Assembly: GCF_040730185.1 (NCBI RefSeq)
Contig: NZ_CP160402.1
Location: 2,046,001 to 2,110,000 of the forward strand
DNA: 64,000 nucleotides
Direction: 5' to 3'
Source of the DNA: Streptomyces sp. Je 1-332
GTDB taxonomy: Bacteria > Actinomycetota > Actinomycetes > Streptomycetales > Streptomycetaceae
A program made the position numbers and the translations under genes. The notes beneath the pieces are model-generated. The model saw only the letters and a program-made list of their open reading frames with translations. It was not told the DNA's origin and made no database searches. Below, one piece after another: positions 35,048 through 45,078 of the stretch. The number at the start of each line of letters is the position of its first letter. Within the stretch, counting starts at the first letter, position 1.

Positions 35048-36142
35048 TCACCCGTTGCGGCGCGACGCGATCGCCTCGTACACCATGCCGACGAGGAGGT
35101 CGTCGGCGTCCCTGCGGCCGAACTCCGAGGCCGCACGGGACATCTCGTACAGCCGGTGCGGATCGGCAAGCACCGGGAGCACGTTGCCCTGCACCCACTC
35201 GGGCGTCAGTTCGGCGTCATCCACGAGGAGTCCACCGCCGGCCTTGACCACCGGCTGGGCGTTCAGCCGCTGTTCGCCGTTGCCGATGGGCAGCGGGACG
35301 TACGCGGCCGGAAGCCCGACGGCGGAGAGTTCGGCGACGGTCATCGCGCCCGCACGGCAGAGCATCATGTCCGCCGCGGCGTACGCGAGGTCCATCCGGT
35401 CCACGTACGGTACCGGGATGTAGGGCGGCATACCGGGCATGTTCTCGACGTACGGCATTTCGTTCTTCGGGCCGACCGCGTGCAGGATCTGGATCCCGGC
35501 GCGCTGGAGGACCGGAGCGACCTGCTGGACGACCTCGTTGAGCCGCCGTGCGCCCTGCGAGCCACCGGAGACCAGGAGCGTCGGGAGGTTCGGGTCGAGG
35601 CCGAAGGCGGCGCGCGCCTCCGGGCGGACCCGGGCCCTGTCGAGCGTGGCGATGGTGTGGCGCAGCGGGATGCCGATGTAGCGGGAGTTGCGCAGCTTGC
35701 TGTCGGGCGTGGCGACGGCCACCCCGGCGGCGTACCGCGAACCGATCTTGTTGGCGAGGCCGGGGCGCGCGTTGGCCTCGTGCACGACGATCGGCGTGCC
35801 CGTCCGCTTGGCCGCGAGGTACCCCGGCAGCGCGACGTAGCCGCCGAAGCCGACCACGCAGTCAGCCTTCGTGCGCTCCAGGATCTGCTCGGCCGCCTTG
35901 ATCGTGCCGCGCAGCCGCCCCGGGACGGTGATCAGCTCAGGGGTGGGCTTGCGCGGCAGCGGAACGGCCGGGATCAGCGCGAGTTCGTAGCCCCGCTCGG
36001 GTACCAGCCGCGTTTCGAGTCCGCGCTCCGTGCCCAGGGCCGTGATGCCCACGGTCGGGTCCTGCCTCCGCAGGGCGTCCGCGAGGGCGAGCGCGGGCTC
36101 GATGTGGCCGGCGGTCCCCCCACCGGCGAGTACGACATGCAC
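35048..36142 (-). CDS. murG: Lipid II synthase MurG
   Basis: A 364-residue GT-B glycosyltransferase that adds GlcNAc to lipid I, forming lipid II on the inner membrane face. The N-terminal glycine loop VVLAGGGTAGHIEPALA, GFGGYVALPG, the second glycine loop VSGGSQGARRLN and the UDP-GlcNAc binding MLCRAGAMTVAEL are all present. The start is ATG at 36142, six bases after the ftsW stop, so translation is probably coupled. Confidence 0.98.
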   Translation of the reverse strand: MHVVLAGGGTAGHIEPALALADALRRQDPTVGITALGTERGLETRLVPERGYELALIPAVPLPRKPTPELITVPGRLRGTIKAAEQILERTKADCVVGFGGYVALPGYLAAKRTGTPIVVHEANARPGLANKIGSRYAAGVAVATPDSKLRNSRYIGIPLRHTIATLDRARVRPEARAAFGLDPNLPTLLVSGGSQGARRLNEVVQQVAPVLQRAGIQILHAVGPKNEMPYVENMPGMPPYIPVPYVDRMDLAYAAADMMLCRAGAMTVAELSAVGLPAAYVPLPIGNGEQRLNAQPVVKAGGGLLVDDAELTPEWVQGNVLPVLADPHRLYEMSRAASEFGRRDADDLLVGMVYEAIASRRNG

Positions 36143-36148
36143 CGAAAT

Positions 36149-37471
36149 TCACCGCTCTCCGGACGAACGCGCCTTGACGCGCCGTCTCATCGTGTTCCAT
36201 CTCACCCGAGGTTGCCGCATGGCCAGGGCCGCCTTTGCCGCCGGTTCCTCCCGCGCGAAGGCGATGAGGAGTCCGATGGCGAACATGGTCGGCAACAGGG
36301 CCGAACCCCCGTAGGAGAACAGCGGGAGCGGGACACCGGCGATCGGCAGCAGACCGAGCACCGCACCGACGTTGATCACGGCCTGCGCCGTGATCCAGGT
36401 GGTCACGCCTCCCGCGGCATACCGTACGAAGGGGTCCTCCGTGCGTCCGGCCACGCGGATACCCGCATAGCCTAGAGCCGCGAACAGGGCGAGCACCGAC
36501 AGTGTCCCCGCAAGGCCGAGTTCCTCCCCGGTGATGGCGAAGATGAAGTCGGTGTGCGGTTCCGGCAGTTGACCCCATTTTTCCACACTCGCGCCGAGGC
36601 CGGAACCGAAGAATCCGCCGGAGGCGAGGGCATAGATCCCGTGCACGGCCTGCCAGCACTGGTCGCCGGGGCCGGGGTCCGTGGCGCCGATGCAGGCGAG
36701 CCGCGCCATGCGGTTGGGGCTGGTCTTGATGAGGATCACGCCGAGCAGGGCCGCGACCGAGAGCACCCCCGCGAAGAGCCGCGTGGGCGCCCCCGCGAGC
36801 CAGAGCAGGCCGAAAAGGATCGCCGTGAGAATGATCGCCGTGCCCATGTCGCCGCCCAGCATGATCAGACCGAGCAGCATGAAGGCGACCGGGACGAGCG
36901 GCACCAGCATGTGCTTCCACTGGGTGAGGAGCCGCTTGTCGTGTTTGCGGGCCAGCAGGTCGGCGCCCCACAGGACGAGGGCGAGCTTGGCGAACTCACT
37001 GGGCTGGAGCTGGAACGGGCCGCCCAGATAGATCCAGTTCTGGTTGCCGTTGACGCTGCGCCCTATCCCGGGGATCTGCACGAGCACCATCAGGAAGACG
37101 GTCACCGCGAGGATGGGATAGGCGAGCGCCCGGTGCAGCTTGATGGGCATCCGCATGGCCACGAGCAGCAGGATCGAGCCCAGCACGGCCGCGACGAACT
37201 GCTTGCGGAAGAAGTACGCGGCGGGCAGGTCGAGCTGCAGCGCCTGGATCATCGACGCGGAGTAGACCATCACCAGGCCGAGCACGGTGATCAGCAGGCT
37301 GCTGCCGAAGATGAGGTAGTACGCGGTCAGCGGCCGGTCCCAGGCCCGCTTGGCGCGGGTGTAGGACCGCCGTACCGGGTTCTCCCGCGGGGGGCGGGGT
37401 GCACCCGCGGAACGGATCGGTGCGGGCCGCTTGGCGAGCCGCGTGGGCGCGCGCCCGCTACTGCCGGCCAT
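36149..37471 (-). CDS. ftsW: SEDS glycosyltransferase FtsW
   Basis: A 440-residue membrane protein of the SEDS family that polymerises septal glycan from lipid II with its partner FtsI. Ten membrane helices are predicted after a basic N terminus of about 50 residues. Signatures include VYSASMIQAL, QPSEFAKLALVLWGADLLA, GGDMGTAI and the C-terminal PLPLFSYGGSALL. ATG at 37471. The 80-base gap from murD is one of the few in the cluster and may contain a promoter. Confidence 0.97.
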   Translation of the reverse strand: MAGSSGRAPTRLAKRPAPIRSAGAPRPPRENPVRRSYTRAKRAWDRPLTAYYLIFGSSLLITVLGLVMVYSASMIQALQLDLPAAYFFRKQFVAAVLGSILLLVAMRMPIKLHRALAYPILAVTVFLMVLVQIPGIGRSVNGNQNWIYLGGPFQLQPSEFAKLALVLWGADLLARKHDKRLLTQWKHMLVPLVPVAFMLLGLIMLGGDMGTAIILTAILFGLLWLAGAPTRLFAGVLSVAALLGVILIKTSPNRMARLACIGATDPGPGDQCWQAVHGIYALASGGFFGSGLGASVEKWGQLPEPHTDFIFAITGEELGLAGTLSVLALFAALGYAGIRVAGRTEDPFVRYAAGGVTTWITAQAVINVGAVLGLLPIAGVPLPLFSYGGSALLPTMFAIGLLIAFAREEPAAKAALAMRQPRVRWNTMRRRVKARSSGER

Positions 37472-37551
37472 CAGTGCCCCCGACCGGCCACCAAGACGCT
37501 GCCACGTGCCCTCCTAAGGGTGCCGGGCGCCCCGGACCACCGGGGTCCGCG

Positions 37552-38976
37552 TCAGGCGCTCGCGCCGAGTTCGCGGACCGCGTCCGCGAACGCGTCACCA
37601 CGCTTGTTGTAGTTGGTGAACATGTCCATCGACGCACAGGCCGGAGCCATCAGTACGGTGTCCCCCGGCTCGGCGAGCCGCGCCGCCTGCCGTACCGCCT
37701 CGGACATCGCCCCAGTGTCGGTCCGTTCGAGGTCGACGACCGGGACCTCGGGGGCGTGTCGCGCGAGGGCTTCGCGGATCAGCGCGCGGTCGGCGCCGAT
37801 CAGGACAACACCCCGCAGCCGCTTGGCCGACTTGGTGACAAGCTCGTCGAAGGTGGCGCCCTTGGCGAGCCCGCCCGCGATCCAGACGATCGATTCGTAC
37901 GCGGCCAACGAGGCTTCCGCGGCGTGGGTGTTGGTGGCCTTGGAGTCGTCGACGTACGCCACCTCGGCCACGTCGGCGACGTGTTCGATGCGGTGGGCGT
38001 CGGGGCGGAAGGCGCGCAGTCCGTCGCGTACGGCTGTCGCCGGGACGCCGTAGGCGCGTGCGAGAGCCGCCGCGGCCAGGGCGTTGGCGATGTTGTGCGG
38101 CGCGGGCGGCTGCACGTCGGAGATCTCGGCGAGCTCCTGCGCCTGCTTCTGGCGGTCCGGCACGAAGGCACGGTCGACCAGAATGCCGTCCACGACGCCC
38201 AGTTGCGAGGGCGCGGGCGCGTTCAGCGTGAAACCGATGGCGCGGCAGCCCTCTTCGACGTCGGCCTCGCGGACGAGGTCCTCCGTCGCCTTGTCGGCGA
38301 CGTTGTAGACGCAGGCGACCTGATTGCCCTCGTAGATCCGGCCCTTGTCGGCGGCGTACGCCTCCATGGAGCCGTGCCAGTCCAGGTGGTCGGGCGCGAG
38401 GTTCAGGACGGTCGCCGAGTGGGCGCACAGCGAGGGCGCCCAGTGCAGCTGGTACGAGGACAGCTCGACGGCGAGTACGTCGTACGGCTCGTCGCCGGTG
38501 ACGACGTCGAGGAGTGAGACCCCGATGTTGCCGACGGCTGCGGTGCGCAGACCGGCCGCCTCCAGGATCGAGGCCAGCATCCGTACGGTCGTGGTCTTGC
38601 CGTTCGTGCCGGTGACCGCGAGCCAGGGAGCGGCATCGGGGCCGCGCAGGCGCCAGGCCAGCTCGACGTCGCCCCACACCTCGACGCCGGCGGCGGCCGC
38701 TGCCGCGAAGAGCGGCTTGTCCGGCTGCCAGCCGGGCGTGGTGACGACGAGTTCGGTGCCTTCGGGCAGGGTGGCCCCGTCACCGAGGCGGACACTGATG
38801 CCCTCGGACCTCAGCTCGTCGGCCTGCGTACGGGAGCGTTCGTCGTCGCCGTCGTTGACGACCGTGACGACGGCGCCCAGGCCGTGCAGCACGCGGGCCG
38901 CCGGGATCCCGGAGACGCCGAGCCCGGCGACGGTGACGTTCTTCCCCTGCCAGCTGGTCACTTCTTGGCTGCCCAT
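37552..38976 (-). CDS. murD: UDP-N-acetylmuramoyl-L-alanine-D-glutamate ligase
   Basis: MurD adds D-glutamate to UDP-MurNAc-L-Ala with ATP. The 474-residue protein has the N-terminal NVTVAGLGVSGIPAARVL Rossmann segment, the ATP loop VTGTNGKTTT, the NLAPDHLDWHGSMEAY segment and DSKATNTHAA in the C-terminal domain. Two starts are possible: ATG at 38976, which overlaps mraY by 19 bases, or GTG at 38961, which overlaps its stop as GTGA. I prefer ATG because relatives begin with a similar MGSxxV segment, but the choice is open. Confidence 0.96.
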   Translation of the reverse strand: MGSQEVTSWQGKNVTVAGLGVSGIPAARVLHGLGAVVTVVNDGDDERSRTQADELRSEGISVRLGDGATLPEGTELVVTTPGWQPDKPLFAAAAAAGVEVWGDVELAWRLRGPDAAPWLAVTGTNGKTTTVRMLASILEAAGLRTAAVGNIGVSLLDVVTGDEPYDVLAVELSSYQLHWAPSLCAHSATVLNLAPDHLDWHGSMEAYAADKGRIYEGNQVACVYNVADKATEDLVREADVEEGCRAIGFTLNAPAPSQLGVVDGILVDRAFVPDRQKQAQELAEISDVQPPAPHNIANALAAAALARAYGVPATAVRDGLRAFRPDAHRIEHVADVAEVAYVDDSKATNTHAAEASLAAYESIVWIAGGLAKGATFDELVTKSAKRLRGVVLIGADRALIREALARHAPEVPVVDLERTDTGAMSEAVRQAARLAEPGDTVLMAPACASMDMFTNYNKRGDAFADAVRELGASA

Positions 38977-40028
38977 CCTGCGTAGAAGAGGCCGAGTCCG
39001 ACGATCACGCACATGCCCTGGATGATCCAGAAGCGGACCACCACAAGGACCTCGGACCACCCCTTGAGTTCGAAGTGGTGCTGCAGTGGCGCCATGCGGA
39101 AGACGCGCTTGCCGGTCATGCGGAAGGAGCCGACCTGGATGACGACCGACATCGTGATCAGGACGAAGAGGCCGCCGAGCAGGGCGAGGAGCATCTCGGT
39201 GCGCGAGCAGATCGCGAGTCCGGCGAGCGCGCCGCCCAGGGCCAGCGAGCCGGTGTCACCCATGAAGATCTTGGCGGGCGAGGTGTTCCACCACAGGAAG
39301 CCGAAGCAGGCGCCCATCAGCGCGGAGGCCACCACCGCCAGGTCGAGTGGGTCTCTGACCTCGAAACACGCCTGTGGGTTGGTGAGCGTGACCGCGTTGG
39401 CGCAGGACTCCTGGTACTGCCAGACACCGATGAAGGTGTACGCGCCGAAGACCATCACCGAGGCGCCCGTGGCGAGGCCGTCGAGGCCGTCGGTGAGGTT
39501 CACGCCGTTCGACATCGCGAGGATCATGAACAGCGCCCAGACCACGAAGAGCACCGGGCCGATCGACCAGCCGAAGTCCGTGACGAACGACAGCTTGGTG
39601 GAGGCCGGGGTCTGGTTGCGGTTGTCGGGCCAGTTCAGCGCGAGCACGGCGAAGCCGATGCCGACGATCAGCTGTCCGGCCATCTTCGCCTTGGCGCGCA
39701 GACCGAGCGAGCGCTGCTTGACGATCTTGATGTAGTCGTCGAGGAAGCCGACGAGGCCCATGCCCGCCATCAGGAAGAGCACGAGGAGACCGGAGAGCGT
39801 GGTCTCCGTGCCCGTGATGATCTTCGTGAGGAAGTATGCGATGAGCGTGGCGAGGATGAAGGCGATGCCACCCATGGTCGGCGTACCGCGCTTGCTGTGG
39901 TGCTCGCGCGGGCCGTCGTCCCGGATGAACTGCCCATAGCCCTTGCGGGCAAGGAACTTGATAAGGAGCGGGGTTCCGACCAGGGTCAGGAAGAGCCCGA
40001 TCACACCCGCGAAGAGGATCTGCCTCAT
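38958..40028 (-). CDS. mraY: Phospho-MurNAc-pentapeptide translocase
   Basis: MraY makes lipid I by moving phospho-MurNAc-pentapeptide onto undecaprenyl phosphate. The 356-residue protein has ten membrane helices and the catalytic signatures GTPTMGG, NLTDGLDGLA and MGDTGSLALGG, plus the C-terminal FRMAPLQHHFEL with its histidine cluster. ATG at 40028 overlaps the murF stop as ATGA. It is the target of tunicamycin-type and mureidomycin antibiotics. Confidence 0.98.
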   Translation of the reverse strand: MRQILFAGVIGLFLTLVGTPLLIKFLARKGYGQFIRDDGPREHHSKRGTPTMGGIAFILATLIAYFLTKIITGTETTLSGLLVLFLMAGMGLVGFLDDYIKIVKQRSLGLRAKAKMAGQLIVGIGFAVLALNWPDNRNQTPASTKLSFVTDFGWSIGPVLFVVWALFMILAMSNGVNLTDGLDGLATGASVMVFGAYTFIGVWQYQESCANAVTLTNPQACFEVRDPLDLAVVASALMGACFGFLWWNTSPAKIFMGDTGSLALGGALAGLAICSRTEMLLALLGGLFVLITMSVVIQVGSFRMTGKRVFRMAPLQHHFELKGWSEVLVVVRFWIIQGMCVIVGLGLFYAGWAAKK

Positions 40029-41437
40029 CGGCCGGCGACCTGCCCCTCGGGAGACGCGGAGTCATCGAGCAGCGCCGTGGCGACCCGCTCGAGACCGACC
40101 GATCTGGAAGCCTTCACCAGCACGACGTCTCCCGGGCGCAGCTCGCTGCGCAGCAGGTCGATCGCCGCCTGTGCGTCGGACACGTGCACCGACTCCTCAC
40201 CCCACGAACCCTCGTTGTATGCGCCCAGTTGGAGCCAGGACGCTTCCCTGCCCCCGACTGCCACGAGCTTGCTCACGTTCAGCCGGACAGCGAGCCGTCC
40301 GACCGCGTCGTGTTCGGCGAGCCCCTCGTCACCGAGCTCGGCCATGTGACCGAGCACCGCCCACGTACGACGTCCCTTGGCCATGGCCGCGAGCGCGCGC
40401 AGGGCGGCTCGCATGGACTCGGGGTTCGCGTTGTAGGCGTCGTTGACGACCGTCACGCCGTCCGGGCGCTCGGTGACCTCCATCCGCCAGCGGGACAGCG
40501 TGCCCGCCTCGGAGAGCGCGCGGGCGATCTCGTCTGCGGACATGCCCAGCTCATGGGCGACGGCGGCCGCGGCAAGCGCGTTCGACACGTGGTGCTCACC
40601 GTACAGCCGCAAGGTCACGTCGCTGCACCCGGAGGGTGTGTGCAGCGTAAAGGCAGGCTGTCCGACGTCTGTGAGCCGGACATTCTCGGCACGTACGTCG
40701 GCGTCGGCGGACTCTCCGAAGAGCAGGACGCGCGCCTTCGTGCGGGAAGCCATGGCGCGGACGAGGGGGTCGTCGGCGTTGAGCACGGCGGTGCCGTCGG
40801 CGGGCAGGCTCTCGACGAGTTCACCCTTCGCCACTGCGATCTGCTCGCGTCCGCCGAACTCGCCGATGTGGGCGGTGCCGACGTTGAGCACGAGGCCGAT
40901 CTTCGGCGGGGTGAGGCCGGTGAGGTAGCGGATGTGGCCGATGCCGCGGGCGCCCATCTCCAGGACGAGGAACCGCGTCTCGTCGGTGGCGCTGAGGGCG
41001 GTGAGCGGCAGGCCGATCTCGTTGTTGAGCGAGCCGGGCGTGAAGACCGTGGGCGCCTTGCTCCGCAGGACCTGGGCGAGCAGGTCCTTGGAGCTCGTCT
41101 TGCCGACGGAGCCGGTGAGCGCCACGAGTGTGGCGCCGAGGCGCTCCACGACGTGCCGCGCGAGAGCGCCGAGCGCCGCCTGCACGTCGTCGACGACGAT
41201 GGCGGGCACGCCGACGGGGCGCGAGGCGAGGACCGCGGCGGCGCCCGCCTCGACCACGGCGGACGCGTAGTCGTGGCCGTCGACGCGCTCGCCGGCGAAG
41301 GCGACGAAGAGGCTGCCTGGCTCCACTTCACGGGAGTCCCTGACGACCGGTCCGGTGACCTGGACGGACGGATCCGGTATGTCGTGCGGCTGCCCGCCGA
41401 CGACAGTGGCGATCTCGGCGAGGGAGAGGGCGATCAC
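40025..41437 (-). CDS. murF: UDP-MurNAc-tripeptide-D-Ala-D-Ala ligase
   Basis: MurF attaches D-Ala-D-Ala to the UDP-MurNAc tripeptide, completing the cytoplasmic pentapeptide precursor. The 470-residue protein has the ATP loop VALTGSVGKTSSKDLL, the PGSLNNEIGLPLT segment, LVLEMGARGIGHI, and the C-terminal VVNDAYNANPESMRAAL. GTG at 41437 fits other MurF proteins; the long upstream frame belongs to murE's antisense and shadow sequence. The murE stop is four bases before its start. Confidence 0.97.
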   Translation of the reverse strand: MIALSLAEIATVVGGQPHDIPDPSVQVTGPVVRDSREVEPGSLFVAFAGERVDGHDYASAVVEAGAAAVLASRPVGVPAIVVDDVQAALGALARHVVERLGATLVALTGSVGKTSSKDLLAQVLRSKAPTVFTPGSLNNEIGLPLTALSATDETRFLVLEMGARGIGHIRYLTGLTPPKIGLVLNVGTAHIGEFGGREQIAVAKGELVESLPADGTAVLNADDPLVRAMASRTKARVLLFGESADADVRAENVRLTDVGQPAFTLHTPSGCSDVTLRLYGEHHVSNALAAAAVAHELGMSADEIARALSEAGTLSRWRMEVTERPDGVTVVNDAYNANPESMRAALRALAAMAKGRRTWAVLGHMAELGDEGLAEHDAVGRLAVRLNVSKLVAVGGREASWLQLGAYNEGSWGEESVHVSDAQAAIDLLRSELRPGDVVLVKASRSVGLERVATALLDDSASPEGQVAGR

Positions 41438-41441
41438 AGAT

Positions 41442-43094
41442 TCATCCCTGGGTTTGCTGGATTGCTTCGCGAAGTACCTGGCGGTCGTCGAAGGGACGCA
41501 CCACCCCGGCGATGTCCTGTCCCTGCTCGTGGCCCTTGCCCGCGACGAGCACCGTGTCGCCCGGTTCGGCCCGGGCGACGGCCGCGCGGATGGCGGCGGC
41601 GCGGTCCTCGAAGACGGCGACGTCGCCGCGCTCGTGGATCGGCACGTCGGCGGCGCCGGCGAGCATCGTGGCGAGGATCGCGAGGGGGTCCTCGCCACGG
41701 GGGTTGTCGGAGGTCAGTACGGCGGTGTCGGAGAGGCGGGCCGCCGCGGCGCCCATCGGCATCCGCTTGGTCTTGTCCCGGTCGCCGCCGCAGCCGAGGA
41801 CGATGTGCAGCTTGTTCTCGGTGACCTTGCGCAGGGCGCGCAGGACCGATTCGACAGCGTCCGTCTTGTGGGCGTAGTCGACGACCGCGAGGTAGGGCTG
41901 GCCCTCGTCGATGCGCTCCAGGCGGCCGGGAACGCCCGGCACCGCCGCGACGCCGTCGGCGGCCTGCTGCGGGTCGATCCCGGCGACGGCGAGCGAGACG
42001 ATCGCGGCCAGCGTGTTGGCGACGTTGAAGGGACCGGCCAGCGGGGACTTCGCGATGATCCGCTCCCCCTGCGGGCCGACCGCGACGAACGTGGAGTCGA
42101 AGAGCCGGACGTCCACGTCCTCCGCGCGCCAGTCGGCGTCGGGGTGGCCCTCGGCGGAGAAGGTGGTGACCGGGACCTCTGACTCGGTGATGAGCCGGCG
42201 CCCGTACTCGTCGTCGAAGTTCACCACTCCGACCTTGGAGCGCTGTTTGCTGAACAGCTGCGCCTTGGCCTGGAAGTAGTCCTCCATGTCGGAGTGGAAC
42301 TCCATGTGCTCCGGGCTGAGGTTGTTGAAGACGGCGACGTCGAAGACGCAGCCGTCCACCCGGCCGAGCACGAGGGCGTGCGAGGAGACCTCCATGGCGA
42401 CGGCCTCGACGCCGCGCTCGCGCATCACCGCGAACAGCGCCTGCAGGTCGGTCGCTTCAGGGGTCGTACGTTCGGACTTGATCCGCTCCTGACCGATGCG
42501 CATCTCGACCGTGCCGATGAGGCCGGTCGACTTGATGCCCTCGAGGCCGCCCTCGACGAGGTACGCCGTGGTGGTCTTGCCGGACGTGCCGGTGATGCCG
42601 ATCTGCAGCAGATCGCGGCCCGGATGGCCGTACACCGTGGCCGCGAGCTCCCCCATGGAGCCGCGCGGATCGTCGACGACCAGGACCGGCAGGCCCGTGA
42701 CGGCGGCGCGTTCGGCGCCCGTCGGGTCGGTGAGGATCGCGGCGGCTCCGAGGTCGGCGGCCTGGGCGACGAAGTCGGCGCCGTGCAGCCGGGCGCCGGG
42801 CAGGGCGGCGTAGATGTCGCCGGGGCGGACCGCGCGGGAGTCGTGCGTGATGCCGCTGACCTCCCCCGTGCCCGGGGCGGCGACGCCCAGCTGATCGGCG
42901 ATCCTGGCGAGCGGCGTCGCGGAGACCTGGACCGGCCGCGGCGGTCCCGGATATGTCACGGGAACGCCCTTCTGGGTGGTTTGGGACTGATCAGCGTGTG
43001 GCACGGCGGTGAGCGTACCGGGCGCACCGGGCTCAGAGCCAAGCGGGCGGTGTGGCGGGGGCTGGTTCCCCGGCCCCGGAGTGATCGTTGTCAC
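41442..43094 (-). CDS. murE: UDP-MurNAc-L-Ala-D-Glu diaminopimelate ligase
   Basis: MurE adds diaminopimelate (LL-DAP in Streptomyces) to the precursor. The 550-residue protein has the ATP loop ITGTSGKTTTAYL, the carbamylated-lysine region, MEVSSHALVLGRVDG, VVDYAHKTDAVESVL, and the DNPR motif (SDNPRGEDP) that marks DAP-adding rather than lysine-adding enzymes. A Pro/Gly-rich extension of about 45 residues precedes the first conserved segment. GTG at 43094 is preferred; a later start inside this extension cannot be excluded. Confidence 0.95.
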   Translation of the reverse strand: MTTITPGPGNQPPPHRPLGSEPGAPGTLTAVPHADQSQTTQKGVPVTYPGPPRPVQVSATPLARIADQLGVAAPGTGEVSGITHDSRAVRPGDIYAALPGARLHGADFVAQAADLGAAAILTDPTGAERAAVTGLPVLVVDDPRGSMGELAATVYGHPGRDLLQIGITGTSGKTTTAYLVEGGLEGIKSTGLIGTVEMRIGQERIKSERTTPEATDLQALFAVMRERGVEAVAMEVSSHALVLGRVDGCVFDVAVFNNLSPEHMEFHSDMEDYFQAKAQLFSKQRSKVGVVNFDDEYGRRLITESEVPVTTFSAEGHPDADWRAEDVDVRLFDSTFVAVGPQGERIIAKSPLAGPFNVANTLAAIVSLAVAGIDPQQAADGVAAVPGVPGRLERIDEGQPYLAVVDYAHKTDAVESVLRALRKVTENKLHIVLGCGGDRDKTKRMPMGAAAARLSDTAVLTSDNPRGEDPLAILATMLAGAADVPIHERGDVAVFEDRAAAIRAAVARAEPGDTVLVAGKGHEQGQDIAGVVRPFDDRQVLREAIQQTQG

Positions 43095-43114
43095 GGGAAT
43101 GTCCTGGTAGGGGC

Positions 43115-45073
43115 TCAGGGTTCGAAGGTGACGGGGAGCCGGGCCGCGCCCTTGCCGGTGGGCGGGACCTGGAGCGTCTTGAGGGCGAACTGCATGACTT
43201 CCTTGTAGATGGGTCCGCAGATCTGGCCGCCGAAGTAGCTGCCCTTGGTGGCGTTCTGGATCGCGCAGTAGACGGTGACGCGCGGTTTGTCGGCGGGCGC
43301 GAAACCGGCGAACGACGAGGTGTAGCCCTTGTACCTGCCGGTCTCGGGATCGACCCGGTTGGCCGTACCCGTCTTGCCCGCGACCCGGTAGCCGGGGATG
43401 CGGGCCTTGGTGCCCGTGCCCTCTTCGTCGTCGACGACCGATTCGAGCATGTGCGACACGGTCTTGGCGGTCTTCGCGCTCACCACCCGGGTCTTCTTGG
43501 GCTTCGACGCGGGCGTGAAGCGGCCGTCGGGCCCCTTGGTGCCGCGCACCAGCGTGGGCTCGACGCGTACGCCGTCGTTGGCGATGGTCGAGTAGACGGA
43601 GGTCGCCTGCATCGCGTTGATCGAGAAGCCCTGGCCGAACGGGATCGTGTACTGCTGCGAGGTGGACCACTTGTCGGCGGGCGCGAAGATGCCCGACGTC
43701 TCGCCGGGGAAGCCGAGCCCGGTCTCCCTGCCGATGCCGAACTTGCGCAGGTACGAGTAGAGCGACCGGTTGGCCTCCTTCTGGGTCTTGCCCAGTTCGC
43801 CGGTGGCCAGGATCGTGCCGATGTTGGAGGACTTGGCGAGCACGCCGTTGAGCGTGAGGTGCCAGGTCGGGTGGTCGATGTCGTCCTGGAAGAGCCGGTC
43901 GCCGCGGTGCAGTCGGTTGGGGACCGTCACGCGGGTCGCGGGCGTGGCCGCGTTCTCCTCCAGGACGGCGGCCATCGACATGACCTTGGCGGTGGAACCG
44001 GGCTCGAAGGCGTCCTGGAGCGCGGCGTTGCCCATGGCCGTCCCGTCGGCCTGCGAGAGGTCGTTCGGGTCGAAGCCCGGGGAGTTGGCCATCGCGAGGA
44101 TCTCGCCGGTCCTGGTGTCCTGCACTATCACGTAACCGCGGTCGGCCTGCGACTTCTCCACCTGTCTGGTGATGGCGCTCTGCGCGGCCCACTGGATGTC
44201 GCGGTCGATGGTGAGCTCGACGTCGGAGCCGGGCACGGCGGGCGTCTCCGTGCTGCCGGCGGTCGGCACCTGGTGGCCGCCGGACTGGGCGTACCTGATC
44301 TTGCCGTCCTTGCCCGCGAGTTCCTTGTTGAGCTGCTGCTCCAGGCCGCCCGCGCCCTTGCCCTCGGCGTTGACCCAGCCCAGTATCCCGGCGCCCAAAT
44401 CGTCGTTCGGGTACACGCGCTTGCTGCTGGGGTCCTGGAAGACGCCCGCCAGGATGTTGGCGCTCTTCTTGTCGGCGCCTGCCTTGTCGGCGAGTGCGCC
44501 GCGCAGGTCCTTGATCTGCTTCCAGACCTGCGGGGTCTGCCGGCGGGCGAGCAGGACGTAGCGCGTCTTGGGGGTCTTCAGCTGTTCGGTGAGCCGGTCG
44601 GCGTCCTTGTCGAGGATCGGGGCGAGGAGGGCCGCGGCCTGCTCGGGCGCGTCCTTGATGCCCATCTCCTTCGCGGTGAACATCGTGGGGTCGGCCGTGA
44701 TGTCGTACGCGTCCACGCTGGCGGCCAGTTCGACGCCGCGGCGGTCGGTGATGCCGCCGCGCTCGGCGGTCAGGACATGGCTGAAGTAGCGGTTCTTCTC
44801 GGCCTTGGAGGTGTACACGCTCGCGTCGACCGCCTGCACCTGGAGCAGGCGTACGACAAAAGCGAGCATCACCAGGGTCAGGCCGAGGCTCACCATGCGA
44901 AGCCGGGGCCGCGGGCTGCCGAGCCGGATGGTGCGGGCCTTGGTGGCGGGGCGTGGCCGGCGGGCGGCGGGGCGGGGCCCTCCTCCGGGGCGGCGCTGTT
45001 CACCGGGGCGGGCGGGGCGCGAGGGCCGCGCGGGACCCGGGACCCTGCGTCGCGGGGGTTGGCGGTCCGTCAC
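43115..45073 (-). CDS. ftsI: Septal transpeptidase FtsI (class B PBP3)
   Basis: A 652-residue class B penicillin-binding protein that cross-links septal peptidoglycan with FtsW. It has a basic, Pro/Arg-rich cytoplasmic N terminus (about 58 residues), one membrane helix (MVSLGLTLVMLAFVVRLL), a pedestal domain, and the transpeptidase domain with all three motifs: SxxK in EPGSTAKVM, SxN in AKSSNIG and KTG in VAGKTGTAN. GTG at 45073 lies five bases after the ftsL stop. Confidence 0.98.
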   Translation of the reverse strand: MTDRQPPRRRVPGPARPSRPARPGEQRRPGGGPRPAARRPRPATKARTIRLGSPRPRLRMVSLGLTLVMLAFVVRLLQVQAVDASVYTSKAEKNRYFSHVLTAERGGITDRRGVELAASVDAYDITADPTMFTAKEMGIKDAPEQAAALLAPILDKDADRLTEQLKTPKTRYVLLARRQTPQVWKQIKDLRGALADKAGADKKSANILAGVFQDPSSKRVYPNDDLGAGILGWVNAEGKGAGGLEQQLNKELAGKDGKIRYAQSGGHQVPTAGSTETPAVPGSDVELTIDRDIQWAAQSAITRQVEKSQADRGYVIVQDTRTGEILAMANSPGFDPNDLSQADGTAMGNAALQDAFEPGSTAKVMSMAAVLEENAATPATRVTVPNRLHRGDRLFQDDIDHPTWHLTLNGVLAKSSNIGTILATGELGKTQKEANRSLYSYLRKFGIGRETGLGFPGETSGIFAPADKWSTSQQYTIPFGQGFSINAMQATSVYSTIANDGVRVEPTLVRGTKGPDGRFTPASKPKKTRVVSAKTAKTVSHMLESVVDDEEGTGTKARIPGYRVAGKTGTANRVDPETGRYKGYTSSFAGFAPADKPRVTVYCAIQNATKGSYFGGQICGPIYKEVMQFALKTLQVPPTGKGAARLPVTFEP

Positions 45074-45078
45074 TTACG